From an uncultured Kiritimatiellota bacterium (GTDB lineage Bacteria; Verrucomicrobiota; Kiritimatiellia; RFP12; UBA1067), in contig CAKULV010000076.1 in NCBI GenBank assembly GCA_934667425.1, positions 1 through 9,814 on the forward strand: a stretch of DNA of 9,814 bases. Direction: 5' to 3'. This document shows positions 7,236 through 9,814 of this stretch, in pieces. Position 1 is the first letter of the stretch, and each line of letters opens with the position of its first letter. The notes below the pieces were generated by a model. That model saw only the letters and a list, made by a program, of their open reading frames with translations, was not told the origin of the DNA and made no database searches. A program made the translations under genes and the position numbers.

Positions 7236-8696
7236 TTACACCTGATTCGTGACACGTGCGTAATTGGGGCGTGGGCGTCCCTTGGGGAAATGGTCTGAGT
7301 TCCAGCGGTAGCCCGCGAGATTGTCAGCAAGCCACAGCCAGCGGCGACGAGCGGCGGAATCACGTACGGATCCGATGATCTTCGCGATATCCGCAAGCGC
7401 TGAGGGGATCCCCCGCACATCGTACTGGAGCGGTGCATAGGCCGCGTATTTTTCGGCAAACGCATCGCCGCCAAGGAGTGGCGACATCACGTCTCGCGCA
7501 AACTGTGCCTCCGTATTCTCTGGATAGTCCGCGAAATACTGGAGCGCGAGATAATTGAACTCCGCATTCGCCCGATATGGCGAGATTTCGCCAAACAGCG
7601 ATACGCCGCAGATGCCCGAAGCCGACGACAGGCGGCACTGCCTACGGATGAGATCGACCGCCCACGTTGCGCGTCCGCCCCACCACTGCGTGCCCGAATG
7701 CGCCCGCATCATGTGGCGGAAGCGCTTGAGAACAGGCGGCAGGCGATCCGTCCCCCTCCAGCTGCCGTCACGCAGCCTCCGATCGCACTTCCATTGCCAG
7801 AATACGTCGGACGGCATCGCCTTGAGCGACGTGAATACGGCCTCGGCGTCTGGACGGTAGAACTGCCGACACGGTTCGTCGTTGAAGTGGTGGTACGTCT
7901 CGCACATCACCCAGGCATCCGGATTCGCCGCACGAACCGCCGCAACAGCGTCCGGATATGCCGCGATCATATCCTCAACGCTCATGTCCTCGTTCGCCGC
8001 CTGCGCACCTCTGCGCTCCGTGCATGTCGGGCACCAGCACACGCGCGTGTCGCCCGTCTCCATCTGGATGCCGCCAAGTTCAGGGATGGCCGTGAAGACC
8101 CAATGGAGCGAATCGAGAATGTAGCGGTTCATCTTCGCGTTGGATGGGCACCCGACAAACTGGCTGACGCATCCGTTGTATCCGCGCTGACGGAAACAAA
8201 GGTACGCGCCGTCCCGCGTCCGCCCAATGGCATCCTTGTTCTTCGCGAACCAACGTTCCATCGACCACTGGCTGTTGCCTTCGTAGTAGACGCCGCCATA
8301 CGTGTAGAGTCCGCTTATGAGATAGACGCGCACACCCTTCTCTCGCGCATATCCGCAGATGCGCCGTGCGGCGTCCACGCCACCATGGCAGTCGCGCAGA
8401 AGCCCCACTACGCCAACTGCATCGATGCCGTGCGCGGCGCACCAGTCGATGGAACGGCGATAGTCCCTCTCGAACCATTCGCCGGACTTCAGGTACGGAT
8501 TGCCGATGCCGGCGTTCTGCGAACCAGGCACGTTCACGTTCCAGTTGTGCGAGTTGTCCCACGTCCAGAATACGCGATAGGGAATCTTTCCGGAACTCGG
8601 AACGTGGGCGACCGGTCCCTTTGTCCGGCAACCCGCCAACGCCGCGCCCGCCAACGCTCCGCCAAGGAAACCCCGTCTCGAAATGTCCGCACTCAT
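7236..8696 (-). CDS. Tat-exported lipoprotein, TIM-barrel glycosidase-like (long paralogue)
   Basis: This 486-residue protein starts at the ATG at 8696, preceded by GGAAGGGGA with a 7-nt spacing. Longer in-frame starts up to 8864 would run inside the upstream gene and bury the export signal. The N-terminus MSADISRRGFLGG carries a twin-arginine motif, and LAGC (residues 20-23) is a lipobox, so the protein is probably anchored in a membrane through Cys23. The mature part looks like a TIM barrel: IDWCAAHGIDAVGVVGLLRD (83-102), GVRVYLISGLYTYGGVYY, then GGIQMETGD followed by CWCPTC (220-225), a Cys cluster seen in some DUF4838-like or GH20-like barrels, then VMCETYHHF and SLFGEISPYRANAEFNY. Candidate catalytic acids are E213, E266 and E370; which act is not known. 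The C-terminal 110 residues are helical. The start overlaps the stop of the short paralogue (ATGA), so translation is probably coupled. The family is not firmly identified; a glycosidase or glycan-binding role is inferred. Confidence 0.88.
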   Translation of the reverse strand: MSADISRRGFLGGALAGAALAGCRTKGPVAHVPSSGKIPYRVFWTWDNSHNWNVNVPGSQNAGIGNPYLKSGEWFERDYRRSIDWCAAHGIDAVGVVGLLRDCHGGVDAARRICGYAREKGVRVYLISGLYTYGGVYYEGNSQWSMERWFAKNKDAIGRTRDGAYLCFRQRGYNGCVSQFVGCPSNAKMNRYILDSLHWVFTAIPELGGIQMETGDTRVCWCPTCTERRGAQAANEDMSVEDMIAAYPDAVAAVRAANPDAWVMCETYHHFNDEPCRQFYRPDAEAVFTSLKAMPSDVFWQWKCDRRLRDGSWRGTDRLPPVLKRFRHMMRAHSGTQWWGGRATWAVDLIRRQCRLSSASGICGVSLFGEISPYRANAEFNYLALQYFADYPENTEAQFARDVMSPLLGGDAFAEKYAAYAPLQYDVRGIPSALADIAKIIGSVRDSAARRRWLWLADNLAGYRWNSDHFPKGRPRPNYARVTNQV

Positions 8697-9562
8697 GCTT
8701 CGGTCCCCTTCCGCTGTTCCGCCGCAAACTGCGCCGCGCCAAGGTACTCGGCCAACGAATACCACCGACCGAGCACCGCCGTATCCGTCAGCCCCGGCAA
8801 CATCTGCGCCAATTCGCTCTGGGCAGACGGAATGCGAGACGGGTTTCGGACAAGCCCTGCCCATTCCACGTACTTCTTCGCATATGCCATTCCACCGAGA
8901 CGCGGCGCCATCACGTCTCTCACGTAGTCAGCGAACGTCCGCGCCGGATCGTCCGTAAAATACGTGAACGCATGGTAGTTGAACTCGGCGTTCGCGCGAT
9001 GCGGCGAGGGTGCGACCCTCAGAATCAGTTTCGTCTCGCCGCGCACGGATGCCGCCGCACATGCTGCGCGAATCGGCTCCACGAGGAAATCAAGGCCTGT
9101 CGTCTGAACATTCAAGAAGACGCCGCCGTCAATCGGCTCATCCGCATATGCAATGCCCACAAGGCCCGGAAGCTCGGCACGGACACGTTCAGGAGAAAGG
9201 AGATCGAACTTCTCAGGCTGGTCGTAAAGCTCACGATAGACAAGGCCGTCCGCACGGCGCGGCGTGACAAGCCATATGTCTATGCCCTTTGCCTTTGCGT
9301 AGTCGCAAACGCGACGGGCGGCCTCAAAGCCGCCACTCCCGTCCTTCACAGGCACTGCATCATGCCGATCACGCAGGAGCCCTTCCACTGCGATGCCGCC
9401 AATGCGTTCGGCCGTACACCAATCTATCACACCCTCAAGATCGGTCGCGAACCAGCCGGGATTCTTGGCATAGAAACAGGCGGTCTCGTCATCGAGACTT
9501 CCCGACACGTGCTCGAACCAGTTTACCGAGCAATCGCGAACATAAAGCATTCGTTTCATCAT
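8693..9562 (-). CDS. Short cytoplasmic paralogue of the downstream glycosidase-like lipoprotein
   Basis: This 289-residue protein starts at ATGATG (9562; the second ATG, 9559, is equally possible). An in-frame TTG at 9598 is less likely because it overlaps the probable promoter. No signal peptide is visible (MMKRMLYVRDCSVNW). Residues 36-100 match the long paralogue: WF...L...IDWCTAERIGGIAVEG, LLRD.H and FEAARRVCDYAKAKGIDIWL. Residues 185-275 match its C-terminus, for example PHRANAEFNYHAFTYFTDDP against PYRANAEFNYLALQYFADYP, and RDVMAPRLGG against RDVMSPLLGG. Between these blocks about 150 residues of the long form are missing, including the CWCPTC cluster. The Glu of LFGEISPY (E370) is Ala here (LRVAPSPH). 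A YADEP motif (139-143) keeps a candidate acid. The protein may be a reduced enzyme, a non-catalytic partner or a regulator. It is the first gene of the presumed operon and overlaps the next by 4 bp. The Shine-Dalgarno is weak. Confidence 0.82.
   Translation of the reverse strand: MMKRMLYVRDCSVNWFEHVSGSLDDETACFYAKNPGWFATDLEGVIDWCTAERIGGIAVEGLLRDRHDAVPVKDGSGGFEAARRVCDYAKAKGIDIWLVTPRRADGLVYRELYDQPEKFDLLSPERVRAELPGLVGIAYADEPIDGGVFLNVQTTGLDFLVEPIRAACAAASVRGETKLILRVAPSPHRANAEFNYHAFTYFTDDPARTFADYVRDVMAPRLGGMAYAKKYVEWAGLVRNPSRIPSAQSELAQMLPGLTDTAVLGRWYSLAEYLGAAQFAAEQRKGTEA
8704..8712 (-). promoter_or_regulatory. Ribosome binding site that fixes the lipoprotein start
   Basis: GGAAGGGGA on the minus strand lies 7 nt before the ATG at 8696, inside the last codons of the upstream gene. 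It is the main nucleotide-level reason for choosing 8696, and it agrees with the Tat/lipobox N-terminus. Confidence 0.7.
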
Positions 9563-9599
9563 AACGTGGAATGATCCGTCAATGGTCTTTACGCACAAG

Positions 9600-9608
9600 A
9601 ATATAACA
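9600..9608 (-). promoter_or_regulatory. Candidate extended -10 promoter of the four-gene operon
   Basis: The minus strand reads TGTTATATT: TGn followed by TATATT, a 5/6 match to TATAAT. Transcription would start near 9593 and leave a leader of about 30 nt before the ATG at 9562. No convincing -35 lies 16-18 bp upstream. A second possibility is CATAAT (9642-9647) with TTGTGT (9664-9669) and a 16-bp spacer, whose spacer holds the TGCAAAATTTGCA dyad. The two cannot be ranked from sequence alone. Confidence 0.4.
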
Positions 9609-9634
9609 CAACAGGCGCAAAGGGGATATTGTCA

Positions 9635-9663
9635 TTTTTGCATTATGCGGTGCAAAATTTGCA
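9635..9663. promoter_or_regulatory. Operator-like cluster of TGCAAA half-sites upstream of the operon
   Basis: TTTTTGCA (9635-9642), an 8-bp spacer TTATGCGG, then TGCAAAATTTGCA (9651-9663), itself a perfect dyad with 6-bp arms around one A. The first half-site and the start of the dyad also form a perfect 7-bp inverted repeat (TTTTGCA/TGCAAAA). Three half-sites in 29 bp, in an AT-rich spacer just upstream of the first gene, look like a repressor or activator binding region. The repeats are directly visible; the regulator is unknown and is not encoded nearby. Confidence 0.5.
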
Positions 9664-9686
9664 ACACAAAAGACGAGCCACAGAAT

Positions 9687-9711
9687 GCGACGGTGGCGAG
9701 TGAGCCATCGC
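9687..9711 (-). terminator. Weak hairpin downstream of the right-edge gene
   Basis: On the minus strand GCGATGGC and GCCA-CCG-TCGC can pair as an 8-bp stem with a 3-nt bulge and the loop TCACTC. It lies about 30 bp after the stop of the right-edge gene, a plausible place for a terminator. No good T-run follows, so intrinsic termination is doubtful. Confidence 0.25.
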
Positions 9712-9739
9712 GACCCGGCACATTTGTTCTAATCCATCG

Positions 9740-9814
9740 TCAACCGGCCGCGACTTCGATCTGGCGGTCGGTGAGGTTGCGCATCCCGGCGTCGAACGCC
9801 GCGCCGACGAGCGT
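9740..9814 (-). CDS. 3' end of an unidentified gene (runs off the window)
   Basis: The minus strand is open from the window edge to a TGA at 9742-9740. It gives 24 residues ending GMRNLTDRQIEVAAG. Codon choice (GTC, GGC, GCG, GCC, CGC, ATC) resembles the genes downstream, and the residues look protein-like. The fragment is too short to place in a family. It is separated from the operon by about 180 bp of noncoding sequence with promoter-like elements, so it is probably a separate transcription unit. Confidence 0.4.
   Translation of the reverse strand, partial: TLVGAAFDAGMRNLTDRQIEVAAG

Noticed and set aside
8697..8864. Upstream extension of the lipoprotein to a 542-residue form
   Set aside because: The extension lies inside the upstream gene and would bury the Tat motif and lipobox. 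The ATG at 8696 has a good ribosome binding site.
7698..8927. Long plus-strand open frame (409 codons) opposite the lipoprotein and its short paralogue
   Set aside because: It spans two opposing genes whose proteins are homologous to each other, which confirms the minus-strand reading. Its own product shows no motifs.
9563..9598. TTG start at 9598 for the short paralogue
   Set aside because: No Shine-Dalgarno precedes it, it lies next to the candidate -10, and homology to the long paralogue begins only after the ATGATG.
9599..9739. tRNA, small RNA or CRISPR in the right-hand spacer
   Set aside because: No cloverleaf, T-loop signature or regularly spaced repeats are seen. The repeats present are short dyads better read as binding sites.

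Overview
This 9.8 kb window appears to come from a fairly GC-rich bacterium. The gene content fits the PVC superphylum (Verrucomicrobiota, Kiritimatiellota or Lentisphaerota), probably from an animal gut or other glycan-rich habitat. That placement is an inference. It rests on a Tat-type lipoprotein glycosidase, a large secreted DUF6259-like glycosidase, a Cys-rich beta-helix protein with choice-of-anchor-Q-like ends, and a PF09820-type AAA-ATPase-like gene. No ribosomal or other phylogenetic marker gene is present to confirm it.

Every gene I can support lies on the minus strand, so the window reads from right to left. At the right edge (9740-9814) is the last 24 codons of an unidentified gene. 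A short AT-rich spacer follows (about 9599-9739), with dyad repeats built on TGCAAA and promoter-like elements. Next come four tightly packed genes that look like one operon: (1) a short cytoplasmic TIM-barrel-like protein (8693-9562); (2) its longer, exported paralogue with a Tat signal and lipobox (7236-8696), coupled to gene 1 by an ATGA overlap; (3) a 971-residue parallel beta-helix protein (4285-7200), 35 bp downstream; (4) a 1320-residue secreted protein with two glycosidase-like barrels (302-4264), 20 bp downstream. The last 269 bases encode the start of an AAA-ATPase-like/PD-(D/E)XK nuclease family gene, which has its own strong promoter-like element and may give a leaderless transcript.

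The likely common theme is glycan recognition and breakdown at or outside the cell envelope: a membrane-anchored glycosidase-like lipoprotein, a secreted beta-helix protein (binding, lyase or adhesin role unresolved) and a large two-barrel glycosidase-like enzyme. There are no SusC/SusD, sulfatase or transporter genes in the window. The substrate cannot be read from sequence alone.

The points most worth a second look are: the long/short paralogue pair, where the short copy has lost its export signal, about 150 central residues and a candidate catalytic Glu; the A10 tract directly after the start of the beta-helix gene, where a one-base slip either way gives an early stop; a 10-bp direct repeat across the gene 3/gene 4 junction that creates an AUG-AGA-UAG minigene; the extended -10 placed 7 nt before the ATPase gene's ATG; and the two-barrel architecture of the 1320-residue protein.
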